Below are positions 50,702-59,099 of a stretch of DNA of 64,000 bases, piece after piece (the stretch's first letter is position 1; every line of letters begins with the position of its first letter). The notes below the pieces were generated by a model, which had not been told where the DNA came from, made no database searches, and saw only the letters and a list, made by a program, of their open reading frames with translations. The stretch is from assembly GCA_964539095.1 (NCBI GenBank), contig CAZIFL010000011.1, positions 10,481-74,480 of the forward strand, given 5' to 3'. A program made the position numbers and the translations under genes. This stretch comes from DAIPKP01 sp964539095 (GTDB taxonomy: Bacteria > Synergistota > Synergistia > Synergistales > Aminiphilaceae).

Positions 50702-51795
50702 GTTTGCAGCACCTCCCCGTAGAGTGAAACCTGAATAATTTCATCCCGTCCCATTCCCTGAAGCCCCATGGTCTCCAAGCTTCGTGAGCGGAGATGGAAG
50801 TTTTCTTTCAAAAGCAGATTGGTGTTGGTTACCATGCAGTCCATTATGGGGGTAGGAACTCCCACCACTCGGGCGAAGCCGATCATGGGCACCAGCCCGG
50901 TGGCCACATCTTCCATGATATACCTGTGTCGGAGGGTGCACGGGCCGCCGATCTTCTGGTACGCCGGAACCTTGTGGATAATTTCGTGAAGCGTACTCCC
51001 CTCTACGTCATAGGCCGATGCGATCCAATGCTTGAGGGGGAGCAGGTGGAGTCCGTAGGCATGCCCGATGGAGATTCGTTCGTTATCCATGCGTTCCACC
51101 AAATCCGCCACGGAGGGGCTGAATCCGTCGAGATAGTGACGATGGGGAAATTTCCCGTTTTCCACTTTGCTGGCGGAAAAGAGAAGGGGGACGGGATGCA
51201 GCATGGCACCGTAGTTGCTTAGGCTTGTGTAGAGCACCGAAGGTGCCTTCAGAAGGTTCGGGATATGGGGAAGCAGCTCTCCCAAACATTCCCCGGTTTC
51301 CCGGGCGGGAAGGCTTGCTAGATGTACCTCCCGTTTCGTGCCGTAGATATGAATGGCTCCCTCTTCGTCCAGCCGGGAGGCGAAGAGGGTTGTCTCCAGC
51401 TCCGCCACGGGGTTTCGTTTGAAGGATGTCTCTCGAAGAATACGGCAAAATTCGAAGGCTCCACCGCTTCGGCAGGGGTGTAGCAGGATCTTCTGATGAG
51501 GTTTCAGGTGCACTGCCACGTTCCGGGCAAGATCTCCGTGAGCGAGGCTGGTGGTGCTGATAAAGATAATGGCCGCTTTTTCCAGAGCCTCATCCAAGCG
51601 GGTGGTGACCTTTTCAAGAGTTACCGCAGATCGCTTTTCCTCCGCATCCACCACCTGGAGGGTTCTGTTACGGATATGCTTCAGCCGTTCCGCGTGACGG
51701 TTATACAGAGTAACCGCAAGTCCCTTTCCAGCGAGATATGCTGCAAGGGCCTGACCGGCATTGCCGGCACCGAGAACAGAAATATGACGGATCAT
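50632..51795 (-). CDS. NAD/NADP octopine/nopaline dehydrogenase-family protein
   Basis: A 387-residue oxidoreductase. The N-terminal Rossmann motif is HISVLGAGNAGQALAAYLAGKGLAVTLYNRH (about 3-33), followed by a GGAFEF-containing NAD domain. The C-terminal helical domain resembles opine dehydrogenases (VLYTSLSNYGAMLHPVPLLFSASKVENG, with a conserved Asn-His pair region, and DNERISIGHAYGL). Opine enzymes reductively join, or oxidatively cleave, an amino acid and a 2-oxo acid. The ATG at 51795 lies 6 bases after AAGGAGGT; a GTG at 51804 is inside that site. It is the first gene of a two-gene operon with the B12 protein. Confidence 0.82.
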   Translation of the reverse strand: MIRHISVLGAGNAGQALAAYLAGKGLAVTLYNRHAERLKHIRNRTLQVVDAEEKRSAVTLEKVTTRLDEALEKAAIIFISTTSLAHGDLARNVAVHLKPHQKILLHPCRSGGAFEFCRILRETSFKRNPVAELETTLFASRLDEEGAIHIYGTKREVHLASLPARETGECLGELLPHIPNLLKAPSVLYTSLSNYGAMLHPVPLLFSASKVENGKFPHRHYLDGFSPSVADLVERMDNERISIGHAYGLHLLPLKHWIASAYDVEGSTLHEIIHKVPAYQKIGGPCTLRHRYIMEDVATGLVPMIGFARVVGVPTPIMDCMVTNTNLLLKENFHLRSRSLETMGLQGMGRDEIIQVSLYGEVLQTWIRGNAAYSERALETVFIPQEF

Positions 51796-52281
51796 GATTT
51801 CCACCTCCTTCTACAGGTAATATTTTTAATTTTGAGAGATTGTTTTGCGGTTCCCCCAGGAACTCCAGAAAGGTTTCTGGAGCTAGGAGGATCTTTCCTT
51901 CCCGATAGGGAAAGGCCCGAGAGCCGCTGTTTTGTAGTGCCACCAAGGAAAAGATAGCCAAAGAGAAGAGTGTCGTGAAAAAAAACATGGACAAGGGCAA
52001 AAATCTCTACTGCCGGAAATTATAGCACCTCTCGCGTCGCATGACAAGAAAGTGTCGGAATTGTTTGTTCGCGCCGTGTTTTTTGCCACTCCTTGGATCC
52101 TAAAAAAAGGGAGAGAGGAGGCCTTTTTCTTTCGGAAAAAGTTTTCCTCCGTTACAATGAAGCTGGTTTTCGACAGATCCAGAGGACTTCTGTGTAGATA
52201 GCGGATCAGAGAGCATGTAATCGTAAGAGTCTCGAAGAAAAACCTTCGAAAAACTTTTGGAAAAGGCGAAAGGAGATAGCG
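51796..52281. other. Intergenic region between the opine-dehydrogenase and addB genes
   Basis: Two divergent control regions. A CTCCAGAAA/TTTCTGGAG hairpin lies at 51863-51882. A possible -10 TACAAT at 52153-52158 for addB lacks a clear -35. A 99-codon minus-strand frame (51701-52000) starts with a hydrophobic stretch but overlaps the dehydrogenase start and has no support, so I do not call it. Confidence 0.4.
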
Positions 52282-55242
52282 ATGGGGGTTACGCTGCATT
52301 CCTATGTACGGGTAGGTGAGATATGGGAGGACCCTGCCTTTCGCTCTCTTCGGGAGAGAGAGGCTCTCTTTCTGGTTCCTTCGGGAAAGGAGCGTCCCTA
52401 TCTTGTGGAGGAGCTTCGGGGAGAGGCCTTTTGGGGTTCCTCCCGCTCCATCCTTACCTGGAGTGGATTGGTGCGCTTTCTGGCGGAGCGGCTGGAGGAG
52501 GGGGGACTCCGGGTGGCTCTGCGCCGTCAGATCGACCCTCCGGATCACTGGATCATTCTTCGGCATCTTTGGAGCCGTCTTTGCGCTCAAGCCCCCGAGG
52601 GAGCCCTCCCCCGAGGGATGCAACACCCCTCCTTTGTACGGATCTGCGGGGGGATCCTTCGGGAGATGCTTCGGGAGGATGTCACCTCTGGGCATCTCCG
52701 GGCCCTTTGGGGGTGCTCCTCCTGTACCCCCAAAGAGGTCTGTACCCGCCAGGGGGAGGAGGGCAGTAGGGATCCCCAGAGCTGGTTCTGCTGGCTTCTC
52801 GGAGCCTACGAAAGCTATCTGGAGGAGCACCGCCTGGCGGACAGTGCCCAGATAGCTTCCCTGGGTGCGGATCTTCTCCGGCGTCCTGAGGCTCGGGAGA
52901 TACTCACGCCGCTCTTTCGTAAAAATCCCCTGGTGCTGGTGGGATTTCTCTCCTTCGCCTCGGGGCAGCTTCGGCTGGTGCGGGAGCTTATCGCCCTGGG
53001 GGGGGAGGTGCAGCTCTGGGTTCCCTCGGCGGGGCTCTCCCCCTGGAATTCCCAAACCCGGCAGGGGTGTTATGCTGCGGGGGATCAGCTCCGCATGGCT
53101 TCGGTTTTGCCTTCGTCGCCTTCTTCCTCCTCCCTGCCGGGAAAGCTCTACCGCCTCTCCGGAGGCGATGCCGGGATGACTGCGGAGCTTCTCGCCCGGG
53201 AGCTTGCCCTCTGGTCTCTGCAAAAGGGGTACTTCGGAGAGAGGGAGATCCCCTTTCCCTCCTGGGAGAATATCGCCTTGGTGGCCCCAGAGGAGGAGAT
53301 TCCCTCTCTGGAAGAGGCCCTTGGGAAGTACCGTCTCCCCTACAGCGTTATGGATCCCCTCCCTCTGGGCAACACCCCTCTCTGGGGAATCTTCCGGCGC
53401 ATGCTCTCTCTCGCCCTGGAGGACTGGCCCGGGGAGGAGACTGCCAGGCTCCTGGGACACCTCTTCTTCGGAGGCAAAGCCTTCCCCCTCTCCCGAGCCT
53501 TGCAGCAGCTCCCTCGGGGAGAAACCGCATGGAGTAATTTTTTCGCAGATCTGAAAGATCCCGACCTGAAAGAACTCTGGAAAGGGATGGCCTCCTATGG
53601 CACGTTTCTTCTTCGGGGTGCTCCCCCGGAGGCAATTCTCGAAAAGACCTGGGATTTCTTTGCCAAAACCTTAAAGATCGCCCAAAAGGGGCATGAAGGG
53701 GCGGAGCATGCGGAGGATCTTGATTTTCTGGTGCGTACCACCTCGGGCATTCTTCAGGAGCTGGAGCGAAAGCTCCTCTTCTACCGAGAGCTGGTTCCCG
53801 ATGTGGGAGAGGCTGCTCAGGAGAGCCTTAAGGGAGGGGAGGCGGTGCGTTTTCTGGAGATCTGGGCGGAGGAGACATCTCTGTTCCCCCCTTCGGCTCT
53901 TCAGAAGAGCATGCCCCTCTTTCGAGATTCTCCTCCCATCCTCTTTGCATGTGACTATCTCTGCTGGCTTGGGGTAATTCCCTCCCGATGGCCTGGCCCC
54001 TCCGGAGAGGCTCCCTTTCTTTCGGATCAGGAGCGGGTCTCTCTGGAGGCTCTGGAGAATCCTGAACTCCCCCCGGCGCATCTCCCCCTCTCCTCGGAGC
54101 GCCGCACCGCCCGGAACGCCCTCTTCCGGCGCATTCTTGCCACCGCCTCCGAGGGGGTGCTCTGCTGCTCCCCCTTGCAGGATTCCCGGGGGCGCCCTCT
54201 GGGGGAATCCCCCTTTCTCGCCGCTGCGGTATCCGGGGAATCCCCCTGGATGGAGGAGCCTCTCCCCCCTCTGCAACGTCCTCTCGGGGATCTTCTCCCC
54301 CTTTCTTCAGAGTGGCACTTCCCGGAGGTGGAAATTTCCCGGGATCTTCCCGGGGGAGCGCGAGAGCTTCCCCTCCGGCGTTTTCATAATCCTCCGAAGG
54401 GAGAGGGGGGCATCTCCCGTATGGATGCCTTTAAGGACTGTCCCTTTCGCTACCATGCGGAGAGGTTTCTGGAGGCTCCCGCAGGGGTCTTCGAGTATGA
54501 CCCCCTAAAGGCGGGGAACCTGGTGCACGCCCTCTGGGAAGAGCTCTTCTCCTCCGGGGGGAAACCGTGCTCGGAGGAGCGCTTTCTCCAAATCTGGGAG
54601 TCCCTGGTGAAGGAAAAATACCCCGAGCTTTTGGGTCCTCTCCGGCGGCAGGAGGCCCTGCTTCGGTATCAGACCTACCGGGGAGTTCGGGTGCTGGAGG
54701 AGGTGGAGGAGCGTTTGGGGGATCTTCTCGCCCGCCGGGAGGTGGAGCGGGATGTGGTCTTTCAGGAACCCACCTGGAAGATCCCCTTCTACGGCCGGGT
54801 GGATCGGCTGGACGTTCTTCAGGGGGGTGGGGTGGTGCTGGTGGATTACAAGCTCGGCAAGGGGGAGCGGTACAAAAACTCCCTCCAGCTCGGGGCCTAC
54901 GCTCTGGCCCTTCAGGAGGAGGGGCTACCCCTCAAGGGGTGGCTCTACTTCGGCCTTCGGGATCGCACCATGGTTCTCCGGGGAGATGCGGAAGTGGGGG
55001 ATCTCTATCTGCCCCCCCCAAAGAAGGGAAGTCGGAAAATCCCCCCTCCGGAGGAGCAGATGGAGGAGGCCCGCATGGTTCTGGATGCCTGGGGACGATC
55101 TCTTACAGAGGGGAGCTATCCTCCCATCTACGAGAGCAAAAGCTGTTCTTCCTGCCCCTACCGAACCCTCTGCCGCCGTGAAGAGGTGTATTGGAAGGAC
55201 GAGAACGATGACGAGGAGCAGGATCATGATTCCCAGGAGTGA
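52282..55242 (+). CDS. addB: AddB/RexB-like nuclease subunit
   Basis: A 986-residue protein. The C-terminus is a RecB-type PD-(D/E)xK nuclease (AGNLVHALWEELF, VDRLDVLQGGGVVLVDYKLGKGERYKNSLQLGAYALAL, about 745-880). Four cysteines of an iron-sulfur staple are visible: one in KDCPFRYHAERF (about 722) and three in CSSCPYRTLC near the end. The N-terminal helicase-like half lacks a Walker A motif (LVPSGKERP in its place), as in RexB, so ATP use must reside in AddA. With the next gene it processes double-strand DNA ends for RecA. Shorter than B. subtilis AddB. Confidence 0.87.
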   Translation: MGVTLHSYVRVGEIWEDPAFRSLREREALFLVPSGKERPYLVEELRGEAFWGSSRSILTWSGLVRFLAERLEEGGLRVALRRQIDPPDHWIILRHLWSRLCAQAPEGALPRGMQHPSFVRICGGILREMLREDVTSGHLRALWGCSSCTPKEVCTRQGEEGSRDPQSWFCWLLGAYESYLEEHRLADSAQIASLGADLLRRPEAREILTPLFRKNPLVLVGFLSFASGQLRLVRELIALGGEVQLWVPSAGLSPWNSQTRQGCYAAGDQLRMASVLPSSPSSSSLPGKLYRLSGGDAGMTAELLARELALWSLQKGYFGEREIPFPSWENIALVAPEEEIPSLEEALGKYRLPYSVMDPLPLGNTPLWGIFRRMLSLALEDWPGEETARLLGHLFFGGKAFPLSRALQQLPRGETAWSNFFADLKDPDLKELWKGMASYGTFLLRGAPPEAILEKTWDFFAKTLKIAQKGHEGAEHAEDLDFLVRTTSGILQELERKLLFYRELVPDVGEAAQESLKGGEAVRFLEIWAEETSLFPPSALQKSMPLFRDSPPILFACDYLCWLGVIPSRWPGPSGEAPFLSDQERVSLEALENPELPPAHLPLSSERRTARNALFRRILATASEGVLCCSPLQDSRGRPLGESPFLAAAVSGESPWMEEPLPPLQRPLGDLLPLSSEWHFPEVEISRDLPGGARELPLRRFHNPPKGEGGISRMDAFKDCPFRYHAERFLEAPAGVFEYDPLKAGNLVHALWEELFSSGGKPCSEERFLQIWESLVKEKYPELLGPLRRQEALLRYQTYRGVRVLEEVEERLGDLLARREVERDVVFQEPTWKIPFYGRVDRLDVLQGGGVVLVDYKLGKGERYKNSLQLGAYALALQEEGLPLKGWLYFGLRDRTMVLRGDAEVGDLYLPPPKKGSRKIPPPEEQMEEARMVLDAWGRSLTEGSYPPIYESKSCSSCPYRTLCRREEVYWKDENDDEEQDHDSQE

Positions 55243-55322
55243 GGGTGACATCATGCGCGTGTTGCTTTCCACGTCCTGTTTCCTGCTTTGCAGCGGTTTT
55301 CCCCGCAAGGAGGGTTTTTCTC

Positions 55323-58300
55323 ATGACTGATGCTCAGGCGCTGTTCTTTCTGGATCGCGAAAAGGCTCGCCCCCCCCAGAGAGAGGCGGTGACCGCCCGG
55401 GAATCTCTGGTGGTGGTGAGCGCCGGAGCGGGGACCGGCAAGACCCGTACTCTGGCGTGGCGTTTCGCCTGGCTGGTGGCCACGGGAGGGGCGGCATTTT
55501 CCGAGATCCTCACCCTCACCTTTACGGAGAAGGCCGCCCTGGAGATGCGCCAGCGTATCGGGGCTACCTTGAAGGAATGGGGGGAGCACTGCCCCGAGGA
55601 CGCCCCGGAGGCGAAAAAACGCCTTCTGGAGGGGGCTTCCCGTATTGAGGAGGCTCGGATCACCACCATTCACAGCTATGCTTCCTCCCTGGTGCGGGAG
55701 GCGGGGTTCTATCTGGATATTCCCCCTGGGGGACGGGTGCTCTCCCCTCCCGAAGAGAGCGCCTTCTGGAATGCCTTTACCCGGGCGCTGGACTTTCTTG
55801 ATGCAGCATGGTTTCGTTCCTTTCTTCCTTCCCGTGGGGTTTCCGGAGGCGCCTCCGGCGAGGGGGGGAATTTCGAGGAACTTCTTTCGACCCTTCGAGA
55901 TTCCCGGGCCGTGGAGGTGCTGAACCGTTTCGCCCCCCGAGATGTGGCGGGGTGGTGCAAGGCTCTGGGGGATCTCTGGAAAAGCCGGGGGAAGACCGTG
56001 GAGGATCTGAAGCAGCTCATGCTCTCCCCGGAAAAAGCCTGGGAGGATCCCCTCTACCGGGATTTCGAGGCCCGCACCTTCGAGAGATGGCGTAAGGAAG
56101 GGGCGACCATTCTTGACCTTTTGCACCATCTGGGCCCACTGGAGGCAAAGAATAAAACCGCCGCAAAGCTGCGAGAGTTTCGGGAAGCCTGGCCCGCAGT
56201 GCCCGAGGATGAGACGGTGGCGGTCTTTTTTCTCGCCCTTCTGGAACTCTTCTCGGGAAGCTCCGGAAACGAAAAGAACTGGAAGGCCTTTTCCGCCACC
56301 TTTCAGGAGAAGTTCGGAGTATCCCCCGTGAAGTGGCGAGATTCCCGGGAGAAGGAGGACAAAATCCTGGGGGAACTCTCCTGCTATCCTGCCCGAAGGA
56401 GCTCCGATGGGGAGCTTCGGGGGACGCTCCTCCGGTTTGGTCTTTTGGGGTGGCTCTGTTGGGAGGTTTACCGGGGGCGGGAGGGGCTTTTCACCTTCGA
56501 TGACCTCATCGCCTGGGCTCGCCGGGGGGTGGAGCTGCACCCTTCCGGCGGAATGGGATTCCGAGCGGTGCTGGTGGATGAATTTCAGGATACGGACCCT
56601 CTCCAGGATGCCCTCATCTCTCATATTGTGGCGAAGAACCGGGAGGATCACCCCGTAAGCCTCTTTCTGGTGGGGGATGTGAAACAGTCCATCTACCGCT
56701 TCCGCCATGCGGATCCCCAGATCTTTGCCTTCTACGTGAAAAAAGCTCGGGAAGGGGGGGGGGCGGGGCGGTACATCCAGTTGGATGAAAGCTTCCGGAG
56801 CCGGGAGGCTCTGCTCTCGCATATCAACGGCTTTTTCGGCACCCTCTGGAAAGATGGGCTGGGAGAGATGCTCTCTCTCCCCTACGAGAAACTTCGCACC
56901 CCCAAAGATTCTCAAGGGGCGTATCTTCTGGAGGAGCGGGAGAAGGCCCCGGAACTTCCTCCGGTGACCCATCTTTTCGAGGAGGGAGCCCTGGGAGAGA
57001 AGGGCAAACTTCTTCTCACGGAGGAGCGGCGGCAGATATTGGCTCGGCGGTTGGGGGAACTCTTTCTCTCCTTCCGGGGAACTCCCATCTGGGATAAGGA
57101 ACAGAACTGTTCCCGCCCTTGTACCTTCCGGGATATGGCGGTACTCCTGCCGAGCCGCACCGGGTATGTGGCCCTGGAGACGGCTCTGGGGGAGCTGGAT
57201 ATTCCCGTGCGGTTGGAGAAGAGTCAGGAGTATTTTTCCCGGGGGGAGATTCTGGATGCGGTGGCCTGGCTCAACGCCCTGGCGGATCCCGCCAACGATC
57301 TCGCCCTGGCTGGCTTTCTCTCCTCCCCCTTCTCGCCTCTTTCTTTGGAGCAGGTGCGGCATCTTCTGGAGTGCCTCTGCCACGAGAAACGTCTTAGGAA
57401 AATTTCCCTCGCCGCCCTTCTGGAGCGGGAGCACCCCCAGGTGGCGGTGTGGATGGATCTGGAGCGGCGTCGGGCCTTCTTCGAGGGGCCCCGGAAAGCC
57501 CTTATCAACCTCGTGAACCTTCCCGGGGGGCTTCGGAAGCTCTCCCCCTATCTGCGTAAGCGGGGAGCGGTGAATCTGCGTCTTGGGGCAGAGCTGGCGG
57601 GGGAGTACGAAAAGGCCTTTGGCCCGGATCTTCTGGGGTGTGCCGCCTGGCTGGAGCAGAGTACCGCAGGAAAGCCCACCCGGCAGGAGGAGGCTCAGCC
57701 CTGGGGAGATGAGGAGGATGCGGTGCGCATTATGACCATCCACGCCTCCAAGGGGCTGGAATTTCCCGTGGTGGCCCTCTTCGGGCTGGAGCAGAGCATT
57801 TGGGGGAACCGCTCGAACCCTCTTGAGGCGAATCTCCTCTTCGGAGCCTCCCCCAGCGGCTATCCCGATCCCTGGGAGGAGGAGGAAAAGCCCCCCTCCC
57901 GAACCGTGGCGGCCCTGCTGGAGGCCCGGGCCACGCAGGAGGAGCGTCAGCGGCTCCTCTACGTGGGGATCACCCGAGCGCAGGATGCTTTAGTGTTCTG
58001 TGGTCTCCCCTGTAAGCGGAAGGAAGGCGGGGAGCTTGGCTTCTCATCCTCAAGCTATCTCGCATGGTATCTCCCCTGGGCCTTTCCCAAGGGGGTCTTT
58101 GGAGAGAGCCCCTCTTCGGAGGAGATGAAAACTCCCGCAGATTCTCGGGATTCTTCAAATTTTCCAGATTCTCCAGATTTCCAGAAAAAGCCCTCCCCGG
58201 GGGAAGATGCTTCTTCCCTTCCCGCCAAAGAACAGAGGAAGGCGCTGGCTCTTGACAAGGCCCTGCATCTTCCCACCCGAGAGCAGAAGGGGCTGGCCCA

Positions 58301-59099
58301 GTTGAGCGCCACCTCCTACGCCCTGCTTCGCTACTGTCCTCGGGCGTGGCGAATCCGCTACCGCCAGGGGGGGGAACTCTTCTGGAACGTGTTGGGGGAT
58401 TTCTCTGCCGAGCCCGGAGGGGCGGATCTGGGGAGCCTGGTGCACTGGGTGCTCAAGGGATGGAACTTCGAGAGCACAGATCTCAATCGCCTTCTTGCTC
58501 CCCCGGGAGAGGAGCGGCTTCCTCTCGGGCTTCCGCTGGAGTATCGCCGGATCTATCGGGACGAAGCCGCCCGGGAGAGAGCCCGCACGTGGCTTCTCAA
58601 CCTGGAAGACTCTGCCGAGGGAGAGGAGCTGCGCCGCCTCGTGCGGGAGAGGAAGCTCCGCCGGGAATCCTCCTTCCGGATCAATCTTCCTCAAGGTCCG
58701 CAGATAACGGGAACCATTGATGCCTGGGCGCAAGAGGAAAACATGCTTCCCATCTGGGACTACAAAACCGGGCAGTTCGGAGGGGTTCCTCCTGAGATAT
58801 ACGAAGAACAGCTCCGGTTCTACGCCTGGGGGATACACCGGATCTATCCGGAACATGCCCTCTCGCTCAAGCTCCTGATGCTCTCCTCGGGGGAGGAGCA
58901 CCCCGTATCTCCCCCCCCCTCCTGGGAGGAGATGGAGAGAGACCTTAGAGCGGCTGCCCGGCAGGGGGAGGAAGGCCCCTTTGAGGGAATACCGGAAAAA
59001 TGCCCCTCCTGCCCCTGGCGGCAAGGGCTCTGCGGAGGGGTTACTGCGCCTGAGATGGAGAGAGCATCTTCTTCATCCGATGATGCAGAAGTAACGTAA
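55323..59099 (+). CDS. addA: AddA-type ATP-dependent helicase/nuclease
   Basis: A 1258-residue UvrD/RecB-family enzyme. Motif I is VVSAGAGTGKTRTLAWRFA, motif II AVLVDEFQDTDPLQDAL, and later motifs are VKQSIYRFRHADPQIF, IMTIHASKGLEFPVV and LYVGITRAQDALVF. A C-terminal PD-(D/E)xK nuclease follows (LGSLVHWVLKG, GTIDAWAQEENMLPIWDYKTGQ, EEQLRFYAWGI). Four cysteines frame this nuclease (RYCPRAWRIRY and CPSCPWRQGLC), an iron-staple pattern unusual for AddA. The ATG at 55323 lies 9 bases after AAGGAGGG; 80 bases follow addB. The 3' end overlaps the convergent sfsA gene by 59 bases. Confidence 0.9.
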   Translation: MTDAQALFFLDREKARPPQREAVTARESLVVVSAGAGTGKTRTLAWRFAWLVATGGAAFSEILTLTFTEKAALEMRQRIGATLKEWGEHCPEDAPEAKKRLLEGASRIEEARITTIHSYASSLVREAGFYLDIPPGGRVLSPPEESAFWNAFTRALDFLDAAWFRSFLPSRGVSGGASGEGGNFEELLSTLRDSRAVEVLNRFAPRDVAGWCKALGDLWKSRGKTVEDLKQLMLSPEKAWEDPLYRDFEARTFERWRKEGATILDLLHHLGPLEAKNKTAAKLREFREAWPAVPEDETVAVFFLALLELFSGSSGNEKNWKAFSATFQEKFGVSPVKWRDSREKEDKILGELSCYPARRSSDGELRGTLLRFGLLGWLCWEVYRGREGLFTFDDLIAWARRGVELHPSGGMGFRAVLVDEFQDTDPLQDALISHIVAKNREDHPVSLFLVGDVKQSIYRFRHADPQIFAFYVKKAREGGGAGRYIQLDESFRSREALLSHINGFFGTLWKDGLGEMLSLPYEKLRTPKDSQGAYLLEEREKAPELPPVTHLFEEGALGEKGKLLLTEERRQILARRLGELFLSFRGTPIWDKEQNCSRPCTFRDMAVLLPSRTGYVALETALGELDIPVRLEKSQEYFSRGEILDAVAWLNALADPANDLALAGFLSSPFSPLSLEQVRHLLECLCHEKRLRKISLAALLEREHPQVAVWMDLERRRAFFEGPRKALINLVNLPGGLRKLSPYLRKRGAVNLRLGAELAGEYEKAFGPDLLGCAAWLEQSTAGKPTRQEEAQPWGDEEDAVRIMTIHASKGLEFPVVALFGLEQSIWGNRSNPLEANLLFGASPSGYPDPWEEEEKPPSRTVAALLEARATQEERQRLLYVGITRAQDALVFCGLPCKRKEGGELGFSSSSYLAWYLPWAFPKGVFGESPSSEEMKTPADSRDSSNFPDSPDFQKKPSPGEDASSLPAKEQRKALALDKALHLPTREQKGLAQLSATSYALLRYCPRAWRIRYRQGGELFWNVLGDFSAEPGGADLGSLVHWVLKGWNFESTDLNRLLAPPGEERLPLGLPLEYRRIYRDEAARERARTWLLNLEDSAEGEELRRLVRERKLRRESSFRINLPQGPQITGTIDAWAQEENMLPIWDYKTGQFGGVPPEIYEEQLRFYAWGIHRIYPEHALSLKLLMLSSGEEHPVSPPPSWEEMERDLRAAARQGEEGPFEGIPEKCPSCPWRQGLCGGVTAPEMERASSSSDDAEVT

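Noticed and set aside
51848..51861. GGGGGAACCGC-like string on the minus strand resembling a T-box core
   Set aside because: No specifier stem, no following terminator, and the conserved AGGGTGGNACCGCG core is not matched well enough.
51701..52000. 99-codon frame with a hydrophobic start upstream of the opine-dehydrogenase gene
   Set aside because: It overlaps the true start region of the dehydrogenase in another frame, has no ribosome site, and loses any pattern after about 60 codons.
55251..57743. 830-codon frame antisense to addA
   Set aside because: High GC leaves long open antisense frames. The plus-strand frame has all helicase motifs; this one has none and is Pro/Arg/Gly-biased.
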